64,000 bases of DNA from Metabacillus halosaccharovorans (lineage in GTDB: Bacteria > Bacillota > Bacilli > Bacillales > Bacillaceae), in NCBI RefSeq assembly GCF_002019635.1, contig NZ_KV917371.1, forward strand, positions 372,001 through 436,000. The letters are read 5' to 3'. This document shows, piece by piece, positions 17,959 through 27,939 of this stretch. The notes beneath the pieces are model-generated. The model made no database searches. It saw only the letters and a program-made list of their open reading frames with translations, and had not been told where the DNA came from. A program made the position numbers and the translations under genes. Positions within the stretch are counted from its first letter, which is position 1. The number at the start of each line of letters is the position of its first letter.

Positions 17959-19386
17959 CTATTGAGTCTGTTCTTTTAATTTTTTCATTTCTTCAACCCA
18001 TTTATTTACTTTTTCTTTTATCTCGTTTACTTTCGAATCAATTTCCTCCTTATTTCGTTCTTGTAACTCATCTTTAAGACGAGTTAATTCCTCTTCTCGA
18101 ACAGCCACTAATTCTTTGATTTTAGTTAATGTCTCCTCTGTTAAACTCCCTTGTTCTTCCCAAATCTTTAACCCTTCTTGAAATCGTTGATTTTCTCTAG
18201 TCATTGAGGCAGTCCATCCATTTGTTAAGTCCGTAATTCTCTCAGTTTCGCGGAAAATCTCCCATCCATCTGGAACATAATTAACCGGAGCCCATGTGAG
18301 CTCTAGCATGGAAGGAAGCCATTCATACTCAATGGTGGATAGTAACTCTTCTTCACCATTCGCGGCAAAATATTCTCCATTTCCTGCATTCGCTACAGCT
18401 TTTAACTGGTTTTCCGCTTCATTATCAACCTGAAATCCTATTATATTGACAGAAACATTGTCTTCACCTTTCTCCTTCACAAATTTCTCGGCTGCTTTAG
18501 TAGGATTTCCATCACATGTTTCCACACCATCGCTGACAATATAAATGGTGATTTGGCCATTAAGGCCCTTACTGAATTCACTCGTTTTTTCAATTGCTGT
18601 TGCTAAAGGGGTCCAACCTTTCGCTTCAACCGTAGAAAGAGATTGATTGAAACGCTCGGCATCAAAAGCTCCCATTTTATAGACTTCTTCTATTTTCGAA
18701 CATGATTCTCCCTTACCACTATCAGACTCATCACCTCGATGGCCAAATGCTACAAGTGAAATCTGACTTGTATCACCTATAGCTTTTGCAAAGCTTTCAA
18801 CAGCCTCTTTTGCAATATCCATGCGCAGCTTTCCTTCTGAGTCCAGTAACATACTTGAACTAGCATCAAGTAAAATATAAGAATAGTTTTCCTTCTCAGC
18901 ACCTGCACTTTTCGAAACCTGTTCAGGGCGAGGAAGCAGCGGTTCATTAAATCCCGGAGTAAACGAATCTAAATCCCGGACAATTTCATCATAGCTCGGG
19001 CTCCCTGTATAAAACACCAATGCTTTCATAAGTTTTTCCGGATCGTCCGTTTCCTCCGCTAATGGTTCCAATACTTCTTTCATGCTATTTATGTACTGAG
19101 GGTCAAGTTCTTCGAGTCCCCATAGGACTCGTTCTGTATCTTCTTCATATGTAATATTATTAGTTAATTCTCCTGCTTGAAATTTCATTAAAGACTCTAC
19201 TGTTACAGAAGTGGAAAGCTCATTTATATCTGATAGCTCCCCTTTGTTTTTTTCTTCCTGGTTTGCTATGGCTTTTTCATCTTTCTTCTCTTTTGATGAT
19301 GCTGCTAACTTTTCACCTTCATTTGTACAACCTGCACAAATAAGTAGAATTAAGAAAAAAGAGACAAGCCAATATTTATTAATCAT
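17959..19386 (-). CDS. von Willebrand factor A domain lipoprotein
   Basis: A 475-residue surface lipoprotein: hydrophobic signal with lipobox CAGC near residue 20, then a low-complexity charged stretch of about 40 residues. A vWA domain follows (residues about 170-370) with the metal-site DASSS in YILLDASSSM, a conserved threonine in AKGWTPLATAI and an aspartate in IVSDGVETCDG. Two cysteines in the domain (GESCSK, VETCDG) could pair. The C-terminal 90 residues are a glutamate/lysine-rich coiled coil. The ATG at 19386 has AAGGG 8 nt upstream. The function is unknown; metal-dependent protein binding at the cell surface is the family expectation. Confidence 0.8.
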   Translation of the reverse strand: MINKYWLVSFFLILLICAGCTNEGEKLAASSKEKKDEKAIANQEEKNKGELSDINELSTSVTVESLMKFQAGELTNNITYEEDTERVLWGLEELDPQYINSMKEVLEPLAEETDDPEKLMKALVFYTGSPSYDEIVRDLDSFTPGFNEPLLPRPEQVSKSAGAEKENYSYILLDASSSMLLDSEGKLRMDIAKEAVESFAKAIGDTSQISLVAFGHRGDESDSGKGESCSKIEEVYKMGAFDAERFNQSLSTVEAKGWTPLATAIEKTSEFSKGLNGQITIYIVSDGVETCDGNPTKAAEKFVKEKGEDNVSVNIIGFQVDNEAENQLKAVANAGNGEYFAANGEEELLSTIEYEWLPSMLELTWAPVNYVPDGWEIFRETERITDLTNGWTASMTRENQRFQEGLKIWEEQGSLTEETLTKIKELVAVREEELTRLKDELQERNKEEIDSKVNEIKEKVNKWVEEMKKLKEQTQ

Positions 19387-19572
19387 ATTCATCACCCTTA
19401 TTTTGTCTAATTATCATTGTTTTTCCATTCCTTTTACTCCCTTACATATTACGAAAAGATAGAATAAAAGTTTCATCTCTCCCTTCTCTTATAATAATAC
19501 CAATGGTTATATGGTTTACGATAATGGATTCCTGTTAAATATATAAGAAATAAATAAGAAAGGACTTAAAAC

Positions 19573-20363
19573 ATGTTAAATAATCATAGCCTAAAAGGGA
19601 AAGTAGCTGTTATCACTGGTGGCGGTTCCGGGTTAGGGCGTGCAGCAGCCTTTCGCTTAGTAAGTGAAGGAGTAAAAGTGTGTCTGTTAGATATTAATAT
19701 TGAGCATGCAAATAATGTGAAGAAACAAATTGAACATGCTGGTGGCAAAGCCATTGCTAAAAAGTGTGATATCAACTCATCACAGGAAATACTAGAAGGA
19801 ATAGAAGCGGCAATGGATGAGTGGAAAAGGATAGATATTTTATTTGCTAATGCCGGTATTGCTGGAGAAATGGCTCCGATTGAAACGATGAATGAGGAAA
19901 ATTGGGAGCGTACCATAAATACTAATTTAACAGGAACTTTTTTAACGGTTAAATATGCAATTCCTTTTATGAAAGATAACGGAGGCAGTATTATTATTAC
20001 AAGCTCTGTTAGTGGTAACCGCATTTTCTCACAAACGGTTTTACCGCTTATAGTACATCAAAAGCCGGACAGATTGCATTTATGAAAATGGCTGCATTAG
20101 AACTTGCCCGATATAAAGTCCGTGTTAACGCAATTTGTCCTGGTGCCATTGAAACAAATATTCAAGAGTCAATTCATCAATCTTCTGACCTAAAAAAGAT
20201 TGAAATCCCTATCGTTTTTCCTGAGGGAGACCAACCTCTCGATCATAAACCGGGGAAATCGGAACAGGTAGCTGATTTAGTTACATTTTTAGCTTCTGAC
20301 TTATCTTCACATATAACTGGAACAGAAATCTTTATTGATGGTGCGGAATCATTATTGAGATAA
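19573..20363 (+). pseudogene. Short-chain dehydrogenase/reductase, frameshifted
   Basis: An SDR-family NAD(P)-dependent oxidoreductase gene. The first frame (19573 on) encodes the cofactor motif TGGGSGLGRAAA, the NAG motif LFANAGIAG and the serine segment IITSSVSGNR. It then shifts near 20035, where CAAACGGT replaces an expected CAAACAGGT. After the shift, codons in the second frame read GFTAYSTSKAGQIAFMKMAALEL, which contains the catalytic Tyr and Lys, and continue through the normal C-terminus with IDGAESL. A single-base loss therefore separates the cofactor half from the catalytic half. Either the gene is inactivated or there is one sequencing error. The substrate is unknown. Confidence 0.85.
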
Positions 20364-20404
20364 ACAGAGGCTGCTTTTATTGTATCGCCTTTTTTCAAAA
20401 TTAA

Positions 20405-20434
20405 TAGACGCCGAGTATACATCTACCCGGCGTT
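20405..20434 (-). terminator. Terminator of the RND transporter gene
   Basis: GACGCCG / CGGCGTT with a 15-nt loop lies just beyond the stop codon. On the minus strand it is followed by TATTAATTTT, a modest T tract. Confidence 0.6.
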
Positions 20435-20440
20435 CTATTC

Positions 20441-23400
20441 TTAAATTATCTCTCTATCAACAGCCATTGTCTTCTCTTGTTCTTCTGCTAATTTACGTTG
20501 CTTTTTTGACTTTCTAAAGTATAACAATTCATACACAACAGGAATCACAACAAGCGTTAATAATGTCGCAACACTTAATCCGCCAATGACAACAACTGCT
20601 AAGCTTGCAGAAACTAAGTTTCCTGCCTCCGCTTCTTTAAATAACAGAGGAAGCATAGCTGAGATTGTTGCAACAGCTGTCATAATGATTGGCCTCATTC
20701 GAATAGTTGCCGCTTCAACTATGGCATCACGTATGATCATGGTTTCTTCATTTTGTTTTACTCGATCTAATAACACAATGGCATTTGTCACGACAATTCC
20801 AATAAGCATAAGTGCTCCCAATAATGAGGTAATATCAACTGTTATTCCACTAATGATAATTCCAAGAATCGCTCCAATTGCAGCAAGTGGCAGTGAAAAT
20901 AGAATAGCAATCGGTGCACGAATCGTTTTAAACGTAATGACCATGATGAGGAAGACAATCCCGATAGATGCTAACATCGTCATAAACAAATCATTAAAAT
21001 CACTCGCTTGATCTGCACTTGCACCACCAACAAATACTTCAACATCGTCTGGCAAATCAATCCCCTCTAGGTCTTCACTTCCAAAAATTTCACTATTTAT
21101 TTCTGTTGAAATGATTGATAGTTTTTCAGGATCAACATCCACCGTCACTCTTACATATTGTTTTCCATCTTTATGGAATGAACTTGTTGGTTCTTCAGTC
21201 TCTGTTAATTCTGCTACCTTTGAAATAGGTGTCATTCCTGCCTGTGTCATAATTGGAACCTCTGAAAGGTCCTTTTTCGTTTCTGCTGAGTAAACAGGCT
21301 CCAGCATCACCATTGTTTGCTGGTCATTTACCTCTATTGAACCCAGTGGTGTTTGATTCAACATAACAGCTGCTTGTTGGGCAATTTGATCAGCTTTTGC
21401 CATACTTGGATCAACGACAAATGAATAAACTGATTTTGTTTCTTCTTGGTTTGTTGTGACCTCTTCAACTCCATCAATTTCCTTGACCTTTTGTTGGATA
21501 TTCTCTGAAACAGCAACAAGGTCATTTAGACGATCACCCATTATATCAATTGTAATTGACGTACTTCCTCCACCCATCATGGAAGCTTCTGTTGCCTCTA
21601 AGGCAGCATCCTTATATTCATCTTTTTGATCAAGGACTTTTTCAATAAATTCGCTCATATCTGCATCTTCTTTTAAGATCGCCATAATCTGAGTTTCTGT
21701 TGGGTTTCCAACAGCACCATATTTCGCCGCATCAGCAGAATTTCCAAGCTGAAGATACATATTTTCCAATTCTTTTTGTTCCAGTATATAGTTTTCAAGC
21801 TTCACAGACTCTTCTTTTACTTTTTCAATAGGTGTATCATTCGGATATGCTAATGATACAAAAACATAGTCAGCTTGAGTTTTATTCACAGAACCTTTAG
21901 GAAGAGCAAAATATGCTCCTATTGATCCTGCCAAAAGGATGATCGCTGTTAAAAAGACGACCCATTTATGATTTAAGGACCAAGTCAAAAATGCCGAAAA
22001 ACGTACTGATGGCTTATGCTCTTTTATTTTAGCGTTTTTAAGTAATCCGGCACTCATAACAGGGACAATTGTTAACGCCACAATTAAAGATGCTAACAAT
22101 GAGTACGTAATCGTTAATGCAAATGGTAAGAGAAAATCCTGCAGACCGCCATTAAGTAACCCCATTGGTAAGAAAACGGCAACTGTCGTTAATGTCGACG
22201 AAGTAATGGCAGAGCCTACTTCTTTTGTTGCCTCAATGACCATGTTAACTGAAAATTTCTCTGTTTGTGCTCTTCTAAAGATATTTTCAATGACAACAAT
22301 ACTATCATCAACAAGTCGGCCAACTGCCACAGCCACTCCACCAAGTGTTAAAATATTTAATGTCACACCGGATTGAGCTAATAAAAATAGAGTAAAGCCT
22401 AATGACAATGGAATGGAGACGATTGTAATCAATGTTGAACGTAAATTTCTTAAAAACAACATAATGACAATTGTTGCAAACAGAGCACCAAGTAATACTT
22501 CTTTTATCATACTGTGAACGGAAGATTCGACCATATCTGCAGATGCTAAAATGACGGTTGTTTCTAAATCATCGTAGTTCTCGTTTATTTCTTTTGATAC
22601 GTTTTCCACTTCTTTACTAATCGTTACTGCATTTGATTGACTGTCCTTTGTGACAACAAATGTAAGAGCATCAGCACCATTTACTTTGGTTAAATTGCCC
22701 TCCTGCTTTTCCATTGAGATGGATGCTACTTCATGCAGCGGAACATTTGGAGCCACTTCTGTATCTTCAAGATCTTCTATCGTTTTTATATTACCAATAA
22801 CTTTTATGTTAGCCGATTTACCATCAACTGTCGTTTCCGAAACAGCCGCAGCAGTATTTTGGCCCTGAAGCATTGTCATAATATGTTCAATTGAAACATT
22901 TTTTTCAGCCATCTTTTTTTCATTAAGCTTAACAGAAACAAAAGAAGGAATAATACCGTTTGTTTGAATTTCTGCTACACCTTTAATATCTTGAAATTGC
23001 GGCACAATTTCATCCTGTGCATACTGAACAGTTTCCGGACTGATTCCTTTATCAAAAGTAAGAGCGATATAGGAAACGGGAATCATTGAGGTATTTAACT
23101 GTACGATGTTTGGCTTCATAACATTTTCCGGGAGTGTTACACTTAAGAGGGCCTCTTCAATCTCCCGTTTTGCTTCTTTCTTATCCACACTAGATTCCAG
23201 GTGAATATCAACAGAGGAATATCCATCACCTGTAGTCGAGAACACATTTAGCTTTCCATTCATACTCTCTACTGCTTCTTCAATCGGAGTTGTCACCTGG
23301 TCTTCCATCGTGCTCGCATCAACCCCGTTCCCCATCGTCACAACCGAAATAAACGGCTGGTCTGCAGAAGGTAAAAACTCCATTGGAAGTCGGAAATAAC

Positions 23401-23485
23401 TAAGAACTCCCATAACAAGAATAATCGCAGACATTAAGAAAACGGCTGCTTTGTTTTTAAATGACCATTTCGTAAACCATGACAT
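20441..23485 (-). CDS. RND-family efflux transporter (SwrC/AcrB-like)
   Basis: A 1014-residue proton-driven RND pump of the Gram-positive SwrC (YerP) type, which in B. subtilis exports surfactin-like compounds. The classic duplicated plan is visible: a helix near residues 12-30, a large extracytoplasmic loop, and a helix cluster near 330-520 with GGVAVAVGRLVDDSIVVIENIFRR carrying the proton-relay acidic residues. A second large loop (to about 840) and a second helix cluster ending near residue 990 follow. The ATG has AAAGGAGAAA upstream. No membrane-fusion gene is adjacent. No regulator was identified. The upstream interval contains an orphan word array. Confidence 0.92.
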   Translation of the reverse strand: MSWFTKWSFKNKAAVFLMSAIILVMGVLSYFRLPMEFLPSADQPFISVVTMGNGVDASTMEDQVTTPIEEAVESMNGKLNVFSTTGDGYSSVDIHLESSVDKKEAKREIEEALLSVTLPENVMKPNIVQLNTSMIPVSYIALTFDKGISPETVQYAQDEIVPQFQDIKGVAEIQTNGIIPSFVSVKLNEKKMAEKNVSIEHIMTMLQGQNTAAAVSETTVDGKSANIKVIGNIKTIEDLEDTEVAPNVPLHEVASISMEKQEGNLTKVNGADALTFVVTKDSQSNAVTISKEVENVSKEINENYDDLETTVILASADMVESSVHSMIKEVLLGALFATIVIMLFLRNLRSTLITIVSIPLSLGFTLFLLAQSGVTLNILTLGGVAVAVGRLVDDSIVVIENIFRRAQTEKFSVNMVIEATKEVGSAITSSTLTTVAVFLPMGLLNGGLQDFLLPFALTITYSLLASLIVALTIVPVMSAGLLKNAKIKEHKPSVRFSAFLTWSLNHKWVVFLTAIILLAGSIGAYFALPKGSVNKTQADYVFVSLAYPNDTPIEKVKEESVKLENYILEQKELENMYLQLGNSADAAKYGAVGNPTETQIMAILKEDADMSEFIEKVLDQKDEYKDAALEATEASMMGGGSTSITIDIMGDRLNDLVAVSENIQQKVKEIDGVEEVTTNQEETKSVYSFVVDPSMAKADQIAQQAAVMLNQTPLGSIEVNDQQTMVMLEPVYSAETKKDLSEVPIMTQAGMTPISKVAELTETEEPTSSFHKDGKQYVRVTVDVDPEKLSIISTEINSEIFGSEDLEGIDLPDDVEVFVGGASADQASDFNDLFMTMLASIGIVFLIMVITFKTIRAPIAILFSLPLAAIGAILGIIISGITVDITSLLGALMLIGIVVTNAIVLLDRVKQNEETMIIRDAIVEAATIRMRPIIMTAVATISAMLPLLFKEAEAGNLVSASLAVVVIGGLSVATLLTLVVIPVVYELLYFRKSKKQRKLAEEQEKTMAVDREII

Positions 23486-23664
23486 TTACTAATTTCTCCT
23501 TTCAAGTTCCATTTATTTTTAATAAAATGTTGTGCTCCTTTCTAACCTGAGTCAAAAGAAGTATGATCAGTTCATTACTACAGACCTTATTTTAATAACA
23601 AAATGTGGAAACGATAATTGCCTTGAGGTGTAAAATCATCTAAGGCTTGAGACGTATATTCGAT

Positions 23665-23693
23665 TAGGAGGTGATAAAGTGCAGCAAACTTAG
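23665..23693 (+). other. Perfect ribosome site followed by a four-codon ORF
   Basis: AGGAGGTGAT is a 10-nt perfect complement of the 16S 3' end. Four bases later comes GTG CAG CAA ACT TAG, an ORF of only four codons. It could be the remnant of a decayed gene start or a leader mini-ORF. The rest of the 23486-23839 interval holds the upstream region of the RND gene, the word array at 23700-23790 and a terminator. Confidence 0.4.
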
Positions 23694-23699
23694 CTGAGG

Positions 23700-23790
23700 G
23701 TTGCGTTTGATATGGAAGTGGTTGCGTCATTATGTAAAAACGTTGCATCTTTTTATTTCACCTTAAGATTGCGTCAATTATCTGTGTGAA
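23700..23790. repeat. Orphan array of GTTGCGT words at 21-nt steps
   Basis: The word GTTGCGT/GTTGCAT begins at 23700, 23721 and 23742, exactly 21 nt apart. A fourth copy, ATTGCGTC, begins at 23768 after 26 nt. Between the words the sequence is unrelated. The layout is like the arrays beside the two NERD genes, but no NERD gene is nearby. Confidence 0.6.
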
Positions 23791-23799
23791 AAAAATGAC

Positions 23800-23828
23800 C
23801 AAAAAAAGACAGACTCAATGTCTGCCTT
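23800..23828 (-). terminator. Terminator of the small GNAT gene
   Basis: GGCAGAC, loop ATTGA, GTCTGTC on the minus strand is followed by seven T residues, 12 bp beyond the stop codon. Confidence 0.8.
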
Positions 23829-23839
23829 TGTATCAATAT

Positions 23840-24238
23840 TCAACGGTTTCGACGAATCAAAAATCCATTATCAATTGATGTAAAACCAATTTTCGGGTAA
23901 TATTCCATCGCTTCCTGTGATGCAAGTAATAAGAGGGATACTTCCTCGCCTATCTCTTCTTGAAGCAATCGAACAAGTTCTTTACCGATTCCTTGTTTTT
24001 GATGTTCGTTATCGATGGCTAAGTCTGATAAATAACAGCAATAGTTAAAATCAGTTATTGCACGGGCTACCCCTATGACTTTCCCGCCCAATCTTGCAGT
24101 GATGGTAATATCTGCTTTATCAAGCATACGCTGTAATCGAGGTAAATCATCTACTGGTCTTTTGATTCCTGATGCTTTAAACACTTGAGATAATTCTAAT
24201 GCACTGATTTGATCATAGACTTTATATGTATATTCCAT
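23840..24238 (-). CDS. GNAT-family N-acetyltransferase
   Basis: A 132-residue single-domain acetyltransferase. The acetyl-CoA-binding signature lies in LAIDNEHQKQGIGKELVRLL near residue 75, and the C-terminal strand AMEYYPKIGFTSIDNGF is typical. The ATG at 24238 is chosen because AGAGGAG lies about 10 nt upstream and the length fits the family; the upstream in-frame extension crosses the terminator region of the next gene. It is closest in pattern to small GNAT enzymes that modify amines or protein termini, but the substrate is unknown. Confidence 0.8.
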   Translation of the reverse strand: MEYTYKVYDQISALELSQVFKASGIKRPVDDLPRLQRMLDKADITITARLGGKVIGVARAITDFNYCCYLSDLAIDNEHQKQGIGKELVRLLQEEIGEEVSLLLLASQEAMEYYPKIGFTSIDNGFLIRRNR

Positions 24239-24282
24239 TTTCGGCCGTCTCCTCTTCCTACTTTTTCCCAGTATATACGAAT

Positions 24283-24317
24283 AAGCCCGATTTCTACAAG
24301 ACATAAAAATCGGGCTT
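24283..24317 (-). terminator. Terminator of the PfpI-family gene
   Basis: The stem AAGCCCGATTT / AAATCGGGCTT lies 9 bp beyond the stop codon. On the minus strand the T residues follow only weakly after the stem. Confidence 0.65.
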
Positions 24318-24325
24318 CATAAAAC

Positions 24326-24850
24326 TTATTTGTTTTCTAACACTTTAATAAATTCTCTCATATAATCAGGTAAATCTGGTGGGCGTTGACTTGAGACAAG
24401 ATGTCCGTCAACTACAACTGCTTCATCTAACCAGGTTGCACCCGCATTTTCCATATCGTCGCGGATTCCCGGTGTACTTGTTACTTTTTTTCCTTGTAAA
24501 ATTTTCGCTGATATTAACACCCAGCCTGCATGACAGATTTGTCCGATCGGCTTTTTCTGTTCCTCCATATGCTGAGTGATCTCAATAACTTCCTTAAAAC
24601 GGCGAAGCTTGTCCGGGGCCCAGCCACCTGGAACTAATAAGGCATCATAGTCATTAGGATTGACTTGTTTAAAATCAACATCTGATGTTGCCGGTACACC
24701 ATATTTTCCTTTATACGTAAAATTTGCTTCTTCACCAGCAAGGTGAACAGTAGCTCCTTCCTCACGCAAGCGATGAATTGGATACCACAGCTCCAAATCT
24801 TCAAAATCTTCATGGACAAAGCTTAAGATCTTTTTACCAGATAATCTCAT
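24326..24850 (-). CDS. DJ-1/PfpI-family protein
   Basis: A 174-residue DJ-1/PfpI (class I glutamine amidotransferase-like) protein, a family of stress-linked glyoxalases, deglycases or proteases. The nucleophile elbow is IGQICHAGW with the cysteine near residue 105. The acidic partner lies in FEDLELWYP near residue 18, and DYDALLVPGGWAPD near residue 70 is the typical strand before the active site. The ATG has AAGGAGGGAAAG upstream. It is probably soluble and cytoplasmic. It lies downstream of deoR on the same strand, but a 50-bp gap leaves co-transcription uncertain. Confidence 0.88.
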   Translation of the reverse strand: MRLSGKKILSFVHEDFEDLELWYPIHRLREEGATVHLAGEEANFTYKGKYGVPATSDVDFKQVNPNDYDALLVPGGWAPDKLRRFKEVIEITQHMEEQKKPIGQICHAGWVLISAKILQGKKVTSTPGIRDDMENAGATWLDEAVVVDGHLVSSQRPPDLPDYMREFIKVLENK

Positions 24851-24900
24851 ATCTTTCCCTCCTTATAATTGACGATAACGTAATTTTTAAGTGTAGACAA

Positions 24901-25845
24901 CTATGATCCCATATCTGCTAAAATATTTGCAGTCTGTTGATCTGTGATCAATACATTTGCATACTTGCCCTTAAGTGCACCATATATAGCCTCTACCTTT
25001 TTCGGACCACCGGCAACTAATATCGATTTTTCCTTTTTGGCCAGTTCATTCAGCTCAATTCCAATCGTACGGTTATTTAAGCTTTCAACACAAATCTCTC
25101 CATTTTTATCGAAAAAGCGAGAGCAAATTTCACCAGCTGCTTTGGATTGTATAAGATGCTGATCTTCTCTGGACAAATACTCTGCCTGTAATAATACTGA
25201 GTCAACAACAGGTGTTCCTACACTAAAGATAGCAATATTCGCTTTTTTACCAAGGTCAAGGATTTTATGAATATGACGATCCGCTTCAATTGCTTGTTTT
25301 ACAACAATGTGATCCACGATTGCTGGCAGCGGTAACAAAAACGTTTGCGTGTGGAAAGCCTCACCAAATAAATGAATAATTTCAGATGCATAGGTTTTTG
25401 TTTCGGAATGACTTACACCGCCATTTAGTTGAACGATGGTTGTATGACTTAATGGTCTTTGCTTTAACCTCATTGCTACTTCATAAACTGTCGTACCCCA
25501 AGATGTCGCAATAACATCATGATCCTTAACAATTTTATGAAGATAGTTTGCGGCTACTTCGCCAAGCTGTTGTTTGATATAACGATTGTCATACTCTGAT
25601 AAAGATACAACGACAACTTCCTTTAGTCCAAATTTTTCTTTTATACGCTCAGTTAATAATTCGTCTGCTTCCGTTGGATTATTGATTTTAATTTCAACAA
25701 TTCCTAAATCCTTTGCTTGTTTAAGCAATCTGGAAACAGTTGGTCTTGAAACATCCAATTTTTTCGCAATTTCCTGCTGGCTATAATCTAATTGATAATA
25801 AAGTCTGGCCGCTTCAACAATTTTATTAAGTTTATCTTTTTCCAT
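24901..25845 (-). CDS. deoR: SorC/DeoR-type sugar-phosphate-responsive repressor
   Basis: A 314-residue regulator with an N-terminal helix-turn-helix (LDYSQQEIAKKLDVSRPTVSRLLKQAK, residues about 18-44) and a C-terminal SorC-type sugar-binding domain (ATSWGTTVYEVA near residue 112, VQLNGGVSHS near residue 139, ICSRFFDKNGEIC near residue 239, ERSILVAGG-like KEKSILVAGG near residue 275). The overall pattern is very close to B. subtilis DeoR, which responds to deoxyribose-5-phosphate. No deo catabolic genes are adjacent. It lies downstream of transketolase, so the gene may instead control the pentose-phosphate operon here. The symbol rests on resemblance only. Confidence 0.78.
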   Translation of the reverse strand: MEKDKLNKIVEAARLYYQLDYSQQEIAKKLDVSRPTVSRLLKQAKDLGIVEIKINNPTEADELLTERIKEKFGLKEVVVVSLSEYDNRYIKQQLGEVAANYLHKIVKDHDVIATSWGTTVYEVAMRLKQRPLSHTTIVQLNGGVSHSETKTYASEIIHLFGEAFHTQTFLLPLPAIVDHIVVKQAIEADRHIHKILDLGKKANIAIFSVGTPVVDSVLLQAEYLSREDQHLIQSKAAGEICSRFFDKNGEICVESLNNRTIGIELNELAKKEKSILVAGGPKKVEAIYGALKGKYANVLITDQQTANILADMGS

Positions 25846-25881
25846 TTACAGCACCTAATTATCTTTTTTATATGACAAACG

Positions 25882-25912
25882 AGAGGCTGACATTATATGT
25901 ACGTCAGCCTCT
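25882..25912. terminator. Hairpin between tkt and deoR
   Basis: AGAGGCTGAC, 11-nt loop, GTCAGCCTCT forms a perfect 10-bp stem. The T tract is poor in both directions, so it may be a partial terminator or an mRNA processing/stability element. Confidence 0.55.
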
Positions 25913-25926
25913 GTTGTTTGCATCTA

Positions 25927-27939
25927 TTATTCAGCGATTAATTTTTTTACACGAGCTACTACATTTTCAACAGTGAAACCATATTCAGCTAGAATACGAT
26001 TTGCCGGAGCAGATGCACCAAATGTATTGATAGCTAAAATATCTCCTTCATCTCCTGAATAACGATCCCAACCTAGTGGAGATCCCATTTCAATTGCAAG
26101 ACGCTTTTTCACTTCTTTAGGAAGAACTGAGCGTTTGTATTCAACAGATTGCTTTTCAAAGCGATCCCATGCAGGCATACTTACAACTGCTGCTTCAATG
26201 CCTTCTTGAGCTAAAACTTGTTGTGCTTCTACAGCTAACCCTACTTCAGAACCTGATGCTAATAAAAGAACGTCTGCAGTTTCTTTTCCAGCTGGAGAAA
26301 CAACATAAGCACCTTTTTGAACACCTTCATATGCAGTGTCTTTTGTTCCTTTGATTGTTGGTAAGTCTTGACGAGTTAACACTAATGCAGTTGGAGTTGA
26401 TTTAGACTCGATAGCTGTTTTCCATGCTGCTGCAGTTTCATTACCGTCTGCTGGACGAACCACTGAAAGATTTGGCATTGCACGTAATGAAGCAAGTTGT
26501 TCTACCGGCTCATGTGTTGGACCATCTTCACCAACAGCGATACTATCATGTGTGAATACATATGTTACCGGTAAATTCATAAGAGCTGCCAGACGGATTG
26601 CCGGGCGTAAGTAGTCAGAGAATACGAAGAAAGTACCACCGAATACATGTAAACCACCGTGAAGTGCCATACCGTTTAATGCAGCACCCATTGCAAATTC
26701 ACGTACACCAAACCAGATGTTACGGCCGCTGTAATCTTCACTTGTGAAGTCACCACTACCGCTAATTGTTGTTTTGTTAGAACCAGCTAAATCTGCTGAA
26801 CCTCCAAAGAATGATGGAAGATTTTTCGCAATACCATTTAAAACTGCTCCTGAAGAAGCACGTGATGCAAGGCTTGATCCTTCTTCGTAAACTGGAATAT
26901 CTTTATCCCAACCTTCTGGAAGCTCACCATTGATCGCAACTTTAAATTGATTTGCTAACTCCGGATACTCTTTTTCATATCCAGTTACTAATTCGTTCCA
27001 CTCATTTTCCTTTGCACTTCCAGCTTCTTTTACTGTTTTATTAAAGTGATCATATACTTCATCTGGTACATGGAAATCTTGTTCAAATGTCCAAGCATAC
27101 GCTTCTTTTGTTAACTTAATTTCATCCGCACCAAGTGGAGAACCGTGTGAAGCTGATTTACCAGATTTGTTTGGTGAACCAAAACCAATTGTTGTTTTTA
27201 CTTCAATTAGTGTAGGACGGTTTAGATCTTGTTTCGCTTGTTCAATCGCATTTGAAATTTCGTTCAAATCATTTCCGTCCTCAACACGGATGACTTGCCA
27301 GCCTTGTGCTGTAAAACGTTGTTCAACATTTTCAGAGAATGAACGATCAAGATCACCATCTAAAGAAATATCATTTGAATCATAAAGAACAACTAAACGT
27401 CCAAGTTTTAAATGTGCTGCTAATGATGCTGCCTCAGAAGAAATACCTTCCATTAGATCTCCATCACCACAGATTGCATATGTGAAATGATCTACTACAT
27501 TGTAAGATGGCTTGTTGTAAGTTTCAGCTAAATGACGCTCAGCCATTGCCATCCCAACTGCCATCGCAATTCCTTGTCCAAGAGGACCAGTTGTTGCATC
27601 TACACCTGCTGTATGACCGAATTCAGGATGTCCTGGAGTTTTGCTTCCCCATTGTCTAAATGATTTTAAATCATCCATTGATACATCATAACCTGTAAGG
27701 TGAAGAAGGCTATATAAAAGCATAGAACCATGTCCAGCTGATAATACAAAACGATCTCTGTTAAACCATTCAGGATTAGAAGGGTTAACATTCATGAATT
27801 TTGTCCATAACGTATACGCCATAGGTGCTGCACCCATTGGCATACCTGGGTGACCTGAGTTTGCTTTTTCAATTGCATCAATTGATAATGTACGGATCGT
27901 TTCAATTGATAATTTTTCTACTTTTGTTAATTCGCTCAT
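25927..27939 (-). CDS. tkt: Transketolase
   Basis: A 670-residue thiamine-diphosphate enzyme of the non-oxidative pentose phosphate pathway. The N-terminus [32 protein letters not shown] is diagnostic. The ThDP-binding motif GDGDLMEG lies near residue 155 with a downstream N ([10 protein letters not shown]). The pyrimidine-domain glutamate region is [15 protein letters not shown] near residue 410, and [15 protein letters not shown] near residue 465 is a family signature. Its ATG overlaps the stop codon of the upstream PFK-like gene, so the two are translationally coupled. This may be a second transketolase besides the housekeeping one, which cannot be judged here. Confidence 0.97.
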   Translation of the reverse strand: MSELTKVEKLSIETIRTLSIDAIEKANSGHPGMPMGAAPMAYTLWTKFMNVNPSNPEWFNRDRFVLSAGHGSMLLYSLLHLTGYDVSMDDLKSFRQWGSKTPGHPEFGHTAGVDATTGPLGQGIAMAVGMAMAERHLAETYNKPSYNVVDHFTYAICGDGDLMEGISSEAASLAAHLKLGRLVVLYDSNDISLDGDLDRSFSENVEQRFTAQGWQVIRVEDGNDLNEISNAIEQAKQDLNRPTLIEVKTTIGFGSPNKSGKSASHGSPLGADEIKLTKEAYAWTFEQDFHVPDEVYDHFNKTVKEAGSAKENEWNELVTGYEKEYPELANQFKVAINGELPEGWDKDIPVYEEGSSLASRASSGAVLNGIAKNLPSFFGGSADLAGSNKTTISGSGDFTSEDYSGRNIWFGVREFAMGAALNGMALHGGLHVFGGTFFVFSDYLRPAIRLAALMNLPVTYVFTHDSIAVGEDGPTHEPVEQLASLRAMPNLSVVRPADGNETAAAWKTAIESKSTPTALVLTRQDLPTIKGTKDTAYEGVQKGAYVVSPAGKETADVLLLASGSEVGLAVEAQQVLAQEGIEAAVVSMPAWDRFEKQSVEYKRSVLPKEVKKRLAIEMGSPLGWDRYSGDEGDILAINTFGASAPANRILAEYGFTVENVVARVKKLIAE

